Shown here: one piece after another, positions 35,343 to 45,870 of the stretch
Layout of the letters: each line of letters starts with the position of its first letter
Numbering within the stretch: the stretch's first letter is position 1
Assembly: GCF_041468085.1 (NCBI RefSeq)
Contig: NZ_CP121014.1
Coordinates: 248,001-312,000 of the forward strand
DNA: 64,000 nt
DNA from: Tistrella mobilis
Lineage (GTDB): Bacteria; Pseudomonadota; Alphaproteobacteria; Tistrellales; Tistrellaceae
Direction of reading: 5' to 3'
Program-made: the position numbers and the translations under genes
The notes under the pieces: generated by a model
Database searches by the model: none
Seen by the model: the letters and a program-made list of their open reading frames with translations, nothing else
Told to the model about the DNA's origin: nothing

Positions 35343-36494
35343 ATGATCCCACCCGTGGCCCCGATATCCGCCGCCGATGTCGTCGATTTCCCCATGGTCG
35401 AGCTGCGCGGCACGCCTGTCGAGCGGGGCCGGACCTATGGCGCGGCGCTCAAATCCCAGGTGCTGGGCAGTGTCGCCCTTTATACCGCCCAGCTGCGGGC
35501 GATGAACCACGACTGGTCGTCGATCGCCGCCATTGCGCGGGAATTCCTGCCGCTGGTGGAAGGCTATGATCCGGCCTATGTGGACGAGATGCGCGGCATC
35601 GCCGAGGGGGCGGGCTGCGATCTTGAACACATCCTGCTGATCAATGCCCGCACCGAGATCCTGCAGATCGGCCGCCAGCGCGCCGGCATCCCGGACGAGG
35701 AGCCGGACGGCTGCACCGGTGCGGTGATTCTGGGCAGCCACACCGCCCATGGCCGGCTGATCCACGGCCAGAACTGGGACTGGCGGCCGGAATGCGCGCA
35801 TACCACCGTGGTGCTGAAGATCCGCCGCGACGACGGCCCCGACCTGCTGACCATGACCGAGGCCGGCGGGCTGGCGCGCTGCGGCCTGAATTCGGCCGGC
35901 ATCGCCATCACCGCCAATTACCTGGAATGCGATCGCGACTATGCCCAGGTCGGCGTGCCGCTGGCGCTGATCCGGCGCAAGGCGCTGGAACAGCAGCATA
36001 TGGCGCTGGCGATGAAGACGGTGTCCTGCACGCCCAAATCGGCGTCGAACAACATGATGCTGAGCTGGTCGGAAGGCTTCGCGATTGATTTCGAATGCGC
36101 CCCCGACGAGGCCTTCCCGATCTGGCCGGACGAGAACGGCATGATCGTGCATGCCAATCACTGGATCGGCGACATCGCCCGCACCAGGATCCGCGACACC
36201 GGCATTCCCTTCGTGCCCGAAAGCTTCTATCGCGACTGGCGGGTCCGCCGGGCGCTGGCGGCGAAGGCCGGGCAGATCGACCGCGACGTGCTGAAAGCCG
36301 CCTTCTTCGACGATTTCGGCATCCCCTACTCGGTCTGCCGCCCGCCACGCCCGGGGGCCGGTGGCTCCATCTCCTCCACCGTCGCCATGGTGGTGATGGA
36401 GCCGGCACTGGGGCTGATGGAAGTCTGCCCGATGCCGGCCCTGTCGACCCGCTTCACCACCTACACGCTGGAAATGGACGGCGCGGGCGGCTGA
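35343..36494 (+). CDS. C45-type peptidase / acyl-CoA:6-aminopenicillanate acyltransferase-like Ntn hydrolase
   Basis: A 383-residue Ntn hydrolase family member. Cys124 in DGCTGAVI is the likely nucleophile exposed by self-cleavage, and GQNWDWRPE follows, as in the family. No signal peptide. The ATG at 35343 has GAGGA 10 nt upstream; 35310 is an in-frame alternative. Family members cleave or exchange acyl groups on amides and peptides. Together with the amidase and the oligopeptide-type transporter further right, this suggests use of amide-linked compounds (inference). Confidence 0.87.
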   Translation: MIPPVAPISAADVVDFPMVELRGTPVERGRTYGAALKSQVLGSVALYTAQLRAMNHDWSSIAAIAREFLPLVEGYDPAYVDEMRGIAEGAGCDLEHILLINARTEILQIGRQRAGIPDEEPDGCTGAVILGSHTAHGRLIHGQNWDWRPECAHTTVVLKIRRDDGPDLLTMTEAGGLARCGLNSAGIAITANYLECDRDYAQVGVPLALIRRKALEQQHMALAMKTVSCTPKSASNNMMLSWSEGFAIDFECAPDEAFPIWPDENGMIVHANHWIGDIARTRIRDTGIPFVPESFYRDWRVRRALAAKAGQIDRDVLKAAFFDDFGIPYSVCRPPRPGAGGSISSTVAMVVMEPALGLMEVCPMPALSTRFTTYTLEMDGAGG

Positions 36495-36567
36495 GCGCCG
36501 TTTCTGTACGACCTTCACGCCGTCCTCCCGGCCGGCGCCCGCCATGTCGCTGTCCTCCACATGGCGG

Positions 36568-39495
36568 CAAACCTGGATCCCCGCCTTTGCGGGGATGACG
36601 GTGGAGGGGCTGTGCCGGGGCGGGCAGGGGGGCGCCGGACATGACTGCCGGGCCCTGCGGGAACGATCGAACGTGCCCGCCACCCCGCCACTGTCCGACA
36701 CCGCCGTCGATCGCGTCCGCACCGTGCAACCACCACCGCCGCTGTCTGCCACCGCCGTCGACCATCCCCGCACCGCCCGACCACCGCAGCCCCTGTCCGA
36801 CACCGTCGTCGACCGTCTTCGCACAAAAGAAACACCGTCATCCCCGCGAAGGCGGGGATCCAGGTAGGCCTCCACAGGAATGATCGATGACCGCTCGCGA
36901 CCACCTCCCTGTCAGCCCCCTGCCGCTCCCGTCCTCCCGGCCGGTGCCCGGTTTGTCGGTGTTCTTCGCACGGCGACAAACCTGGATCCCCGCCTTCGCG
37001 GGGATGACGGTGGAGGGGCTGTGCCGGGGCGGGCAGGGGGGCGCCGGACATGACTGCCGGGCCCTGCGGGAACGATCGAACGTGCCCGCCACCCCGCCAC
37101 TGTCCGACACCGCCGTCGATCGCGTCCGCACCGTGCAACCACCACCGCCGCTGTCTGCCACCGCCGTCGACCATCCCCGCACCGCCCGACCACCGCAGCC
37201 CCTGTCCGACACCGTCGTCGACCGTCTTCGCACAAAAGAAACACCGTCATCCCCGCGAAGGCGGGGATCCAGGTAGGCCTCCACAGGAATGATCGATGAC
37301 CGCTCGCGACCACCTCCCTGTCAGCCCCCTGCCGCTCCCGTCCTCCCGGCCGGTGCCCGGTTTGTCGGTGTTCTTCGCACGGCGACAAACCTGGATCCCC
37401 GCCTCCGCGGGGATGACGGTGGAGGGGCTGTGCCGGGGCGGGCAGGGGGGCGCCGGACATGACTGCCGGGCCCTGCGGGAACGATCGAACGTGCCCGCCA
37501 CCCCGCCACTGTCCGACACCGCCGTCGATCGCGTCCGCACCGTGCAACCACCACCGCCGCTGTCTGCCACCGCCGTCGACCATCCCCGCACCGCCCGACC
37601 ACCGCAGCCCCTGTCCGACACCGTCGTCGACCGTCTTCGCACAAAAGAAACACCGTCATCCCCGCGAAGGCGGGGATCCAGGTAGGCCTCCACAGGAATG
37701 ATCGATGACCGCTCGCGACCACCTCCCTGTCAGCCCCCTGCCGCTCCCGTCCTCCCGGCCGGTGCCCGGTTTGTCGGTGTTCTTCGCACGGCGACAAACC
37801 TGGATCCCCGCCTCCGCGGGGATGACGGTGGAGGGGCTGTGCCGGGGCGGGCAGGGGGGCGCCGGACATGACTGCCGGGCCCTGCGGGAACGATCGAACG
37901 TGCCCGCCACCCCGCCACTGTCCGACACCGCCGTCGATCGCGTCCGCACCGTGCAACCACCACCGCCGCTGTCTGCCACCGCCGTCGACCATCCCCGCAC
38001 CGCCCGACCACCGCAGCCCCTGTCCGACACCGTCGTCGACCGTCTTCGCACAAAAGAAACACCGTCATCCCCGCGAAGGCGGGGATCCAGGTAGGCCTCC
38101 ACAGGAATGATCGATGACCGCTCGCGACCACCTCCCTGTCAGCCCCCTGCCGCTCCCGTCCTCCCGGCCGGTGCCCGGTTTGTCGGTGTTCTTCGCACGG
38201 CGACAAACCTGGATCCCCGCCTTCGCGGGGATGACGGTGGAGGGGCTGTGCCGGGGCGGGCAGGGGGGCGCCGGACATGACTGCCGGGCCCTGCGGGAAC
38301 GATCGAACGTGCCCGCCACCCCGCCACTGTCCGACACCGCCGTCGATCGCGTCCGCACCGTGCAACCACCACCGCCGCTGTCTGCCACCGCCGTCGACCA
38401 TCCCCGCACCGCCCGACCACCGCAGCCCCTGTCCGACACCGTCGTCGACCGTCTTCGCACAAAAGAAACACCGTCATCCCCGCGAAGGCGGGGATCCAGG
38501 TAGGCCTCCACAGGAATGATCGATGACCGCTCGCGACCACCTCCCTGTCAGCCCCCTGCCGCTCCCGTCCTCCCGGCCGGTGCCCGGTTTGTCGGTGTTC
38601 TTCGCACGGCGACAAACCTGGATCCCCGCCTTTGCGGGGATGACGGTGGAGGGGCTGTGCCGGGGCGGGCAGGGGGGCGCCGGACATGACTGCCGGGCCC
38701 TGCGGGAACGATCGAACGTGCCCGCCACCCCGCCACTGTCCGACACCGCCGTCGATCGCGTCCGCACCGTGCAACCACCACCGCCGCTGTCTGCCACCGC
38801 CGTCGACCATCCCCGCACCGCCCGACCACCGCAGCCCCTGTCCGACACCGTCGTCGACCGTCTTCGCACAAAAGAAACACCGTCATCCCCGCGAAGGCGG
38901 GGATCCAGGTAGGCCTCCACAGGAATGATCGATGACCGCTCGCGACCACCTCCCTGTCAGCCCCCTGCCGCTCCCGTCCTCCCGGCCGGTGCCCGGTTTG
39001 TCGGTGTTCTTCGCACGGCGACAAACCTGGATCCCCGCCTTCGCGGGGATGACGGTGGAGGGGCTGTGCCGGGGCGGGCAGGGGGGCGCCGGACATGACT
39101 GCCGGGCCCTGCGGGAACGATCGAACGTGCCCGCCACCCTGCCACTGTCCGACACCGCCGTCGATCGCGTCCGCACCGTGCAACCATCACCGCCGCTGTC
39201 TGCCACCGCCGTCGACCATCCCCGCACCGCCCGACCACCGCAGCCCCTGTCCGACACCGTCGTCGACCGTCTTCGCACAACAGAAACACCGTCATCCCCG
39301 CGAAGGCGGGGATCCAGGTAGGCCTCTACAGGAATGACCGATGACGAATTGCGACCACGGCCCTGTCAGCCCCCTGACGCCCCCGTCCTCCCGGCCGGCG
39401 CCCGCCATGTCGCTGTCCTTCACGCGGCGGCAAAGGTGGATCCCCGCCTTCGCGGGGATGACGGTGGAGGGGGTGTGCCGGGGCGGGCAGGGGTG
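36568..39495. repeat. Satellite-like array: seven 409-bp tandem units plus a partial eighth
   Basis: Units start at 36568, 36977, 37386, 37795, 38204, 38613 and 39022, with a diverged partial unit from 39431. Each unit holds two inverted copies of a 31-bp element (first unit: 36572-36602 and 36834-36864), each itself a hairpin with stem ATCCCCGC/GCGGGGAT. Units 1-6 look identical except in the 4-nt loop of the first element (CTTT, CTTC, CTCC, CTCC, CTTC, CTTT); unit 7 has a few more changes. Open frames of 80, 129, 148 and 223 codons recur in every unit on both strands but have Pro/Arg-rich, non-protein-like composition. The whole 36495-39682 gap contains no convincing gene. Confidence 0.97.
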
Positions 39496-39682
39496 GCGCC
39501 GCGGCGGTGGGTGTGGCGCCGGACACGGGCGTTGCGTTCTGCCTGCCCGACATTTGCCGTTGAGGCGGACGGGGATCCGTGCATGTCCATGGATGCTCAA
39601 GGGATCTCTAAACCCACCGCAGCATGAACATGCCGGCCGCTTCCGGCGAGACCCCTAACACCGAAACCAACAGGAGCCCGCC

Positions 39683-40624
39683 ATGTTGCGCTTCATCCTC
39701 TACCGCCTGGCGTCGGCGATCCCGACACTTGTGGTGGTGGCGCTTGCGGTCTTCGTGCTGATCCGCGCGATTCCAGGCGATCCGGTCACCACCATGCTCG
39801 GCGATCAGGCCGATCCGGCCACGGTTCAGGCGTTGCGTCAGGCCTATGGGCTGGACGGCCCCTGGCCCTGGCAATTCGTACTCTGGGTCGAACGGCTGAT
39901 TTCAGGGGATCTCGGCCGGTCGATCACCAATGGTCTGCCGGTGGCGGAGCTGGTCGCCGACCGGTTTTCGGTGACGGCCGGTGTCGTTTTCCCGGCGGTG
40001 GCGATCGCAACCCTGATCGCCGTGCCGCTGGGCATGATCGCGGCCTGGCGGCGCGGAGCCGGCACGGATCTCGCCATCACCGCCGGCGCCACCCTGCTGA
40101 TGTCGATCCCGACCTTCTGGCTGGGGCTGCTGATCCTGATGTGGCTGGGCCTCAATCTCGGCTGGCTGCCGATCGTGGGCTATGTGGGTTTCGCCGAGGA
40201 TGCCGGCCGGGCGCTCGCCTATCTGGTCATGCCGGTGCTGACGCTGACCATCGTCGAGATCGGCATCCTGACCCGCATGGCGCGTGCCAATACGGTCGAG
40301 GTGCTGCGGCTGGAATACGTCACCCATGCCCGCGCCAAGGGCCTGCCCGAACACATGGTGATGGCGCGGCACGTCTTCCCCAATGCCTTCGCGCCGACCC
40401 TGACCCTGGTCGGGCTGATCCTGGGCAATCTGCTGGGGGGGATCGCGGTCACCGAAACCATCTTCTCGCTGCCGGGGCTGGGCCGGCTGCTGGTGGATGC
40501 GATCTATGCCCGCGACTATCCCGTCGTCCAGGGCGGGCTGCTGTTCATCGCCGGGCTTTACGTGGTGATCAACCTGATCGTCGACCTGCTCCACCCGCTG
40601 TTCGATCCGAGGGTTGCGGCATGA
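39683..40624 (+). CDS. DppB-type oligopeptide/dipeptide ABC transporter permease
   Basis: A 313-residue inner-membrane permease with six predicted helices, starting MLRFILYRLASAIPTLVVVALAVFVL and containing the cytoplasmic EAA-like segment EVLRLEYVTHARAKGLPEHM. First gene of a four-nt-overlap operon with DppC-type and fused ATPase genes. Preceded by AACAGGAGC, a good ribosome site. Confidence 0.92.
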   Translation: MLRFILYRLASAIPTLVVVALAVFVLIRAIPGDPVTTMLGDQADPATVQALRQAYGLDGPWPWQFVLWVERLISGDLGRSITNGLPVAELVADRFSVTAGVVFPAVAIATLIAVPLGMIAAWRRGAGTDLAITAGATLLMSIPTFWLGLLILMWLGLNLGWLPIVGYVGFAEDAGRALAYLVMPVLTLTIVEIGILTRMARANTVEVLRLEYVTHARAKGLPEHMVMARHVFPNAFAPTLTLVGLILGNLLGGIAVTETIFSLPGLGRLLVDAIYARDYPVVQGGLLFIAGLYVVINLIVDLLHPLFDPRVAA

Positions 40625-41487
40625 CCACTGCACCTGTCTCCGCCGCCGATACCCGCGGCATGAAACCGCTGCGCCGCCGGCTTCAGCCGGGGCTGTGGCT
40701 GGGGGTGATCCTGGTCGGCATCGTGCTGATGCTTGCCGTCACCGGCGCGATCTGGACCCCCTACAACCCAATGGCACTGAATATCCCCCATAGGTTGCAG
40801 CCGCCGTCGGAACTGCACTGGCTGGGCACCGATGAATTCGGCCGCGACGTGCTCTCGCGGCTGATGAGCGGCGCCACCACCAGCGTCTCGATCGGCCTTG
40901 CCACGGTTGCGGTGGCAACCCTTCTGGGCGCACCGATCGGCGTGCTGGCGGGCTTTCTGGGCGGCGCGGTCGACCGGCTGCTGGCCGTGGTCATCGATGC
41001 GCTGCTTGCCTTCCCGGGCATTCTGATGGCGCTGGGGCTGATGGCGGTGATGGGCCCGGGCGAGACCAGCATCGTGATGGCGCTCGGCATCGCCTATACG
41101 CCCTCGATGGCGCGGGTGGTGCGCAGCATCGTGATGTCGCTCCGCGCCCGGGAATTCGTCGAGGCCTCTGCCGTCACCGGCAATTCCACCCTCTACACCA
41201 TGGCGGTGCATGTGCTGCCCAATGCCGCCTCGCCGATCATCGTGCTCGCCACGTCGATGTTCGGCTGGGCGCTGCTGTCGGAAAGCGCGCTCAGTTTCCT
41301 GGGGCTCGGCGTGCCGCCACCGGCGGCGACCTGGGGCTCGATGCTCTCCGCCGGCCGGCCCTATCTGGCCCAGGCCGATTGGCTCACCATCTTCCCCGGC
41401 GCCTGCATCACCATGGCCCTGCTCGGCATCTGTCTGCTGGGCGATGCGCTGCGCGACCGGCTTGACCCCAGGATGCGCAACGCATGA
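40621..41487 (+). CDS. DppC-type oligopeptide/dipeptide ABC transporter permease
   Basis: A 288-residue partner permease. NIPHRLQPPSELHWLGTDEFGRDVLSRLMSG is typical of DppC/OppC proteins, followed by five helices and the EAA loop (SLRAREFVEASAVTG). The start at 40621 overlaps the previous stop in ATGA; the long upstream frame is a shadow of the DppB gene. The stop overlaps the ATPase start in ATGA. Confidence 0.92.
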   Translation: MTTAPVSAADTRGMKPLRRRLQPGLWLGVILVGIVLMLAVTGAIWTPYNPMALNIPHRLQPPSELHWLGTDEFGRDVLSRLMSGATTSVSIGLATVAVATLLGAPIGVLAGFLGGAVDRLLAVVIDALLAFPGILMALGLMAVMGPGETSIVMALGIAYTPSMARVVRSIVMSLRAREFVEASAVTGNSTLYTMAVHVLPNAASPIIVLATSMFGWALLSESALSFLGLGVPPPAATWGSMLSAGRPYLAQADWLTIFPGACITMALLGICLLGDALRDRLDPRMRNA

Positions 41488-43133
41488 CCAACCCGCTTCT
41501 CCTCGACATCCAAAACTTGTCTGTTGGCCTGGAACACGGACCAACGGTTGTGGAAGACGCCAGCCTGTCGATCGCGCGCGGCCGCATCCTGGCGGTGGTG
41601 GGCGAAAGCGGCTCGGGCAAGACGGTGGTCTCGCGGGCAGTTCTCGACCTGCTGCCGGCGCCGCTGATCCGCCGCTCGGGCCGGATCCTGTTCGACGGCC
41701 GCGACATCACCACGCTTGAAGGGGCCGCGCGCCGCAAGGTCCGCGGCGGCCAGATCGGCATGGTGTTCCAGGAACCGATGGTGTCGCTGAACCCGGCCCT
41801 GTCGGTGGGCGCGCAGCTGGTCGAAGGGCTGATGCTGCACGAGAAGATCGGCCGCGCCGAGGCCCGCGAGCGGGCGCTGGCCATGCTCGCCCGGATCCGG
41901 ATCGACGATCCCGCCCGCTGTTTCAGCGCCTGGCCGCATGAATTCTCGGGCGGCATGCGCCAGCGGATCATGCTCGCCTCGGTGATGCTGCTGAAACCCC
42001 GGCTGCTGATCGCCGACGAACCGACCACGGCCCTGGACACCCTGGTCCAGCGCGAAGTGCTGGAACTGATGGTGGAACTGGCGCGCGAGAACGACACCGC
42101 CATTCTGCTGGTCAGCCATGATCTGGGGCTGGTCGCGCGCTATGCCGATGACGTGGTGGTGATGCGTGGCGGCCAGGTGATCGAGCGCGGCCCCACCGCG
42201 CGGATCCTGCTCGACCCGCAGCATGATTACACCCGCAATCTGCTGGAGGCGATGCCGCGGCCGCGCCGGCTGGCACCGCCCGTCCGGGCGGATGTGCCCG
42301 TGGTCGAAGCCCGCGACCTGGTGGTCATCCACAAGGGCCGGCGGCGGATGCTGACGCGCCAGCCCGACAAGCGTGCGGTCGACGGGGTCAGCTTCCGGGT
42401 GGCGCCGGGCGAGACCCTGGCGCTGGTCGGCGAAAGCGGCTCGGGCAAGACCACCATCGGCCGCTGCCTGGTCGGCCTCACCCGGCCGAGCGGCGGGCAG
42501 CTGTTGTTCCGCGGCACCGATCTTGCCCGCACCACCGGGCCCGAGGCGCGGGCGCGGCGGCTGGACTGCCAGATGGTGTTTCAGGACCCGTTCTCGTCGC
42601 TGGACCCGCGCCATGGCGTGGGCCGGATCGTGGCGGAACCGCTGCGTCATGTTCCGGGCCTTGCGGCCGACGAGGCCCGCCGCCGGGTCGACGAGGTGCT
42701 GGAAGAGGTCGGGCTGGGATCGGCCTATGCGAAGCGTCTGCCGCATGAGCTCTCTGGCGGTCAGCGCCAGCGCGTCGCCATCGCCCGCGCCATCGTCCGT
42801 CGCCCGGCTTTCGTGGTCGCCGACGAGGCGGTCTCGGCGCTGGATATGACGGTTCAGGCCCAGGTGCTGGATCTGTTCGGCGATCTGCAGCAGCGCCACG
42901 GCTTTTCCTGCCTGTTCATCACCCATGCGCTGTCGGTGGTGCGCCGCATCGCCCACCGGGTGGCGGTGATGAAGGATGGCCGGATCGTCGAGACGGCGGA
43001 AACCGAAGAGCTGTTCGCCCGGCCGCGCCACGCCTATACCCGCGCCTTGCTGGCGGCGGCCCCGGTGCTGGAACCGGTGGCCGGCGGCGGCTGGCGGCTT
43101 GCCGGCCCGGCCAATGATCATTCTGCACTATAA
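41484..43133 (+). CDS. Fused DppD-DppF ABC transporter ATPase
   Basis: A 549-residue chain with two complete ATPase domains, so one gene supplies both ATPases. Domain 1: Walker A GESGSGKT near 40, signature FSGGMRQR, Walker B LLIADEPTT. Domain 2: a second GESGSGKT near 318, LSGGQRQRV, and VVADEAVSALD, in which Pro of the usual DEP is Ala. Energises uptake through the two upstream permeases; the binding protein is encoded at 44277-45854. Confidence 0.93.
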   Translation: MTNPLLLDIQNLSVGLEHGPTVVEDASLSIARGRILAVVGESGSGKTVVSRAVLDLLPAPLIRRSGRILFDGRDITTLEGAARRKVRGGQIGMVFQEPMVSLNPALSVGAQLVEGLMLHEKIGRAEARERALAMLARIRIDDPARCFSAWPHEFSGGMRQRIMLASVMLLKPRLLIADEPTTALDTLVQREVLELMVELARENDTAILLVSHDLGLVARYADDVVVMRGGQVIERGPTARILLDPQHDYTRNLLEAMPRPRRLAPPVRADVPVVEARDLVVIHKGRRRMLTRQPDKRAVDGVSFRVAPGETLALVGESGSGKTTIGRCLVGLTRPSGGQLLFRGTDLARTTGPEARARRLDCQMVFQDPFSSLDPRHGVGRIVAEPLRHVPGLAADEARRRVDEVLEEVGLGSAYAKRLPHELSGGQRQRVAIARAIVRRPAFVVADEAVSALDMTVQAQVLDLFGDLQQRHGFSCLFITHALSVVRRIAHRVAVMKDGRIVETAETEELFARPRHAYTRALLAAAPVLEPVAGGGWRLAGPANDHSAL

Positions 43134-43250
43134 CCGTTATAAAAGCAGTTTTTGCCCTTGGCCTCCACGGCGGGCGGTCCTATGCTCGAAGACGAGCCAG
43201 GGTCGTCCCCCGCCCGCCTTGCCCTCCCGACCTTGCCGGAGCACGTGCCC

Positions 43251-44111
43251 ATGATCCCCGACGGCATCACCCTCGCCCAGCCGCATCTGAACTTCTACGA
43301 TTTCGGGCCGACGCCGTTCTTTGCCCTGCCGAACGAACAGCGCGTCTCCTATTGCCTCTATGTGCCCAAAAGCTTCGCCACGGCCGATGCGGAAGCCCGC
43401 CGGCACTGGCGGCTGATCGTCGCCATGCATGGCACCGGCCGCACCGCGGCGGCCTATCGCGACCATTTCGCCGCCTTCGCCGACGCCCATGACTGCATCG
43501 TGCTGGCGCCGCTCTTCCCCGTCGGGCTGATCGAGCCGGGGGAGATGTCGAACTACAAGCGCATCAAATTCCACGACATGCGCTTCGACCGGCTGGTGCT
43601 CGACATGGTCGATCTGGTGGGCAGGCGCTACGACATCGACGTCTCGCGGGTGGCCCTGTTCGGCTTTTCGGGCGGTGGCCATTTCACCCACCGCTTCCTT
43701 TATCTGCATGCCGACCGGCTGTTCGCGGTGTCGATCGGCGCGCCGGGCGGGGTGACCCTGCTGGATGAGGATCGCGACTGGTGGGTCGGCATCCGCAATC
43801 TGCGCGAGGTGTTCGGCACCGATCCGGATATCGAGGCGATGCGCCGGGTGGCGGTGCAGATGGTCGTGGGCGATGCCGATCTCGACACCTGGGAAATCAC
43901 GCTGAAGCCGGGCATGCCCGGCTGGATGCCCGACGCCAACATCGCCGGCGCCACCCGGGTCGACAAGATCCGGAGCCTGAAGGCCTCGTTCGAGGCGAAG
44001 GGCATTCCGGTGCGGCTCGATCTGCTGCCGGGCGTGCGTCATGAAGGGCTGAAGGTGGTCGGCGCCGTCCAGGACTTCCTGGCCGGGGCCGTGGCCGCCA
44101 CCAGGGGCTGA
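43251..44111 (+). CDS. Alpha/beta-hydrolase (polyhydroxybutyrate depolymerase/esterase-like)
   Basis: A 286-residue serine hydrolase with nucleophile motif GFSGGGHFTH, oxyanion region VAMHGTGR, and candidate Asp (VVGDADLDTW) and His (GVRHEGLK). No signal peptide. The ATG at 43251 is chosen; the frame reaches 43152. Its place between transporter genes suggests it hydrolyses an imported ester or amide. Specificity unknown. Confidence 0.82.
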   Translation: MIPDGITLAQPHLNFYDFGPTPFFALPNEQRVSYCLYVPKSFATADAEARRHWRLIVAMHGTGRTAAAYRDHFAAFADAHDCIVLAPLFPVGLIEPGEMSNYKRIKFHDMRFDRLVLDMVDLVGRRYDIDVSRVALFGFSGGGHFTHRFLYLHADRLFAVSIGAPGGVTLLDEDRDWWVGIRNLREVFGTDPDIEAMRRVAVQMVVGDADLDTWEITLKPGMPGWMPDANIAGATRVDKIRSLKASFEAKGIPVRLDLLPGVRHEGLKVVGAVQDFLAGAVAATRG

Positions 44112-44127
44112 CGCAGACACGAAATCC

Positions 44128-44158
44128 GGCGGGGCGCATGGGGAGCATGCGCCCCGCC
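44128..44158 (+). terminator. Hairpin with 13-bp perfect stem between hydrolase and binding-protein genes
   Basis: GGCGGGGCGCATG (44128-44140) pairs with CATGCGCCCCGCC (44146-44158) over a 5-nt loop. It lies 16 nt after the hydrolase stop. There is no T-tract, so termination would be partial or factor-assisted; it may also stabilise the mRNA 3' end. Confidence 0.65.
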
Positions 44159-44276
44159 CCGACATACGCCCGGACCGGACGATCCGAAAACAATGTCCGG
44201 CCGGCCCGTGACGGGGACCGGCAGTGCGCTGCCGGCGTCGCTTCACCATCACCCAGCGAAGGGAAGGGGAAGACCC

Positions 44277-45854
44277 ATGACCTGCGTGACCACGCGGCAG
44301 TTTGGCGCCGCGGCCGTCGTCACCGCGGCGCTGATCCTGCCGCAGACTGCCTTTTCTGCCGATGAAGCGCAGCGCACCGAGCGGATCACCATCGCGATCC
44401 CGACCGATCTGCGCAGCACCAATCCCGGCGTGCAACGCGACGGCACCGCGGATCTGATCATGAACCACGTGGTCGAAGGCCTGGTCGGCCATCGTCAGGA
44501 TCTGTCGGTGGGCCCGGTGCTGGCCGAGAGCATCGAGCCCTCGGCCGACGGCCTGTCCTGGCGGTTCCAGCTGCGCAAGGGGGTCCGCTTCCAGAACGGC
44601 GCCGAGATGACCTCGGCCGATGTCGCCTGGAGCTGGAACCGCTATCTGAAGGCGGAGACCGCCTGGCAGTGCAAGCGCTTCTTCGACGGCAAGCAGGGTG
44701 CCGCGATCACCGCGATCGAGACGCCCGAGCCCTATGCGGTGGTGTTCCGGCTGGAAAAGCCGAACCCGATGCTGCCGCTGTTCATGTCGAACCTGCAGTG
44801 CAATGCCGCCATCCTGCACCCGTCCTCGGTCAACGAAGACGGCAGCTGGAAGGCGCCGGTCGGCACCGGCCCCTATGTGATCGGCGACTGGAAGCCCGGC
44901 CGCTATGTCGAGCTGGACCGGTTCGACGGCTATACCGGCCGTGATGAACCCGCCGACGGCATGACCGGCGCCAAGCCGGCGCTGGCCGATCATCTGCGCT
45001 TCCTGATCGCGCCCGACGGCACGGTGATGAAGAACGCGCTGTATGCGGGCGAGCTGGATTTCGTGCCCGAACTCGGCGCCGCCGAGATCCCGGAAGCCGA
45101 AAGCCGCGGGGCATCGATTTATAAGCAGCCGATCCTGTCCTGGCATCTGCTGCTGATCCAGACCCAGGATCCGGTGCTGAAGGACCCCCGCATCCGAAAG
45201 GCGATTGCGCACGCGATCGACGTACCTTCGATTGTGGCGGTCGCGAGCGAAGGCGTCGCCACCGCCAACCCCTCGGGTGTCGCCACCGCCAGCCCCTATC
45301 ACAACGCCACCCACGACCAGTGGCCGGCCTATGATCCGGCGCTGGCACAGAAACTGCTGAAAGAGGCCGGCTACAAGGGCGAGCCGATCCGCATCCAGAC
45401 CAATATGCGCCCCGGCGGCTATCATGAAACCGCGGTCACCGCGCAGGCCATGATGCAGGCGGCGGGCATCAACGCCCAGATCGAGGTGCTGGACTGGGCG
45501 GCGCAGCTGCAGAACTATCTGCAGGGCAAGTATCAGATGCAGTCCTTCGTCTATTCCTCCAGGCTCGACCCGGCGCTCGCCTATTCCTCGATCATCGGCG
45601 ACAAGACCGAGCAGCCCAGCGCCAGCTGGGACGATCCGGATGCCATCAAGCTGCTGGAGGCCGCCCGGCAGACCATGGATCCGGCGGTCCGGGGCAAGAT
45701 CTTCGATCGCATCCACAGCCGCATGGCCGAGGCGGTGCCGGTGATCGGCCTTTATAACGACGTCCGCGTCATCGCCACGGCGCCCGATCTGAAGGGCTAC
45801 ACCCCGTGGTCGGCCGGTTTCGACCGCTTCTGGGGCGTGACGAAGACGAAGTAG
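44277..45854 (+). CDS. Family 5 extracellular solute-binding protein (oligopeptide type)
   Basis: A 525-residue periplasmic protein with a signal peptide (about 1-27, VVTAALILPQTAFSADE) and the SBP_bac_5 body: DGLSWRFQLRKGVRFQNGAEM, VGTGPYVIGDWKPG, DPRIRKAIAHAIDVPSI. The ATG at 44277 follows GAAGGGAAGGGGA. It supplies ligand to the Dpp-type transporter just upstream. Ligand unknown. Confidence 0.93.
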   Translation: MTCVTTRQFGAAAVVTAALILPQTAFSADEAQRTERITIAIPTDLRSTNPGVQRDGTADLIMNHVVEGLVGHRQDLSVGPVLAESIEPSADGLSWRFQLRKGVRFQNGAEMTSADVAWSWNRYLKAETAWQCKRFFDGKQGAAITAIETPEPYAVVFRLEKPNPMLPLFMSNLQCNAAILHPSSVNEDGSWKAPVGTGPYVIGDWKPGRYVELDRFDGYTGRDEPADGMTGAKPALADHLRFLIAPDGTVMKNALYAGELDFVPELGAAEIPEAESRGASIYKQPILSWHLLLIQTQDPVLKDPRIRKAIAHAIDVPSIVAVASEGVATANPSGVATASPYHNATHDQWPAYDPALAQKLLKEAGYKGEPIRIQTNMRPGGYHETAVTAQAMMQAAGINAQIEVLDWAAQLQNYLQGKYQMQSFVYSSRLDPALAYSSIIGDKTEQPSASWDDPDAIKLLEAARQTMDPAVRGKIFDRIHSRMAEAVPVIGLYNDVRVIATAPDLKGYTPWSAGFDRFWGVTKTK

Positions 45855-45870
45855 CCTCTGCCGGCATGCC

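Noticed and set aside
36515-39321. Families of repeated ORFs (80, 129, 148 and 223 codons) in the satellite
   Set aside because: They are open in several frames on both strands in each unit, have Pro/Arg/Ser-rich composition and no ribosome sites. They reflect repeated DNA, not proteins.
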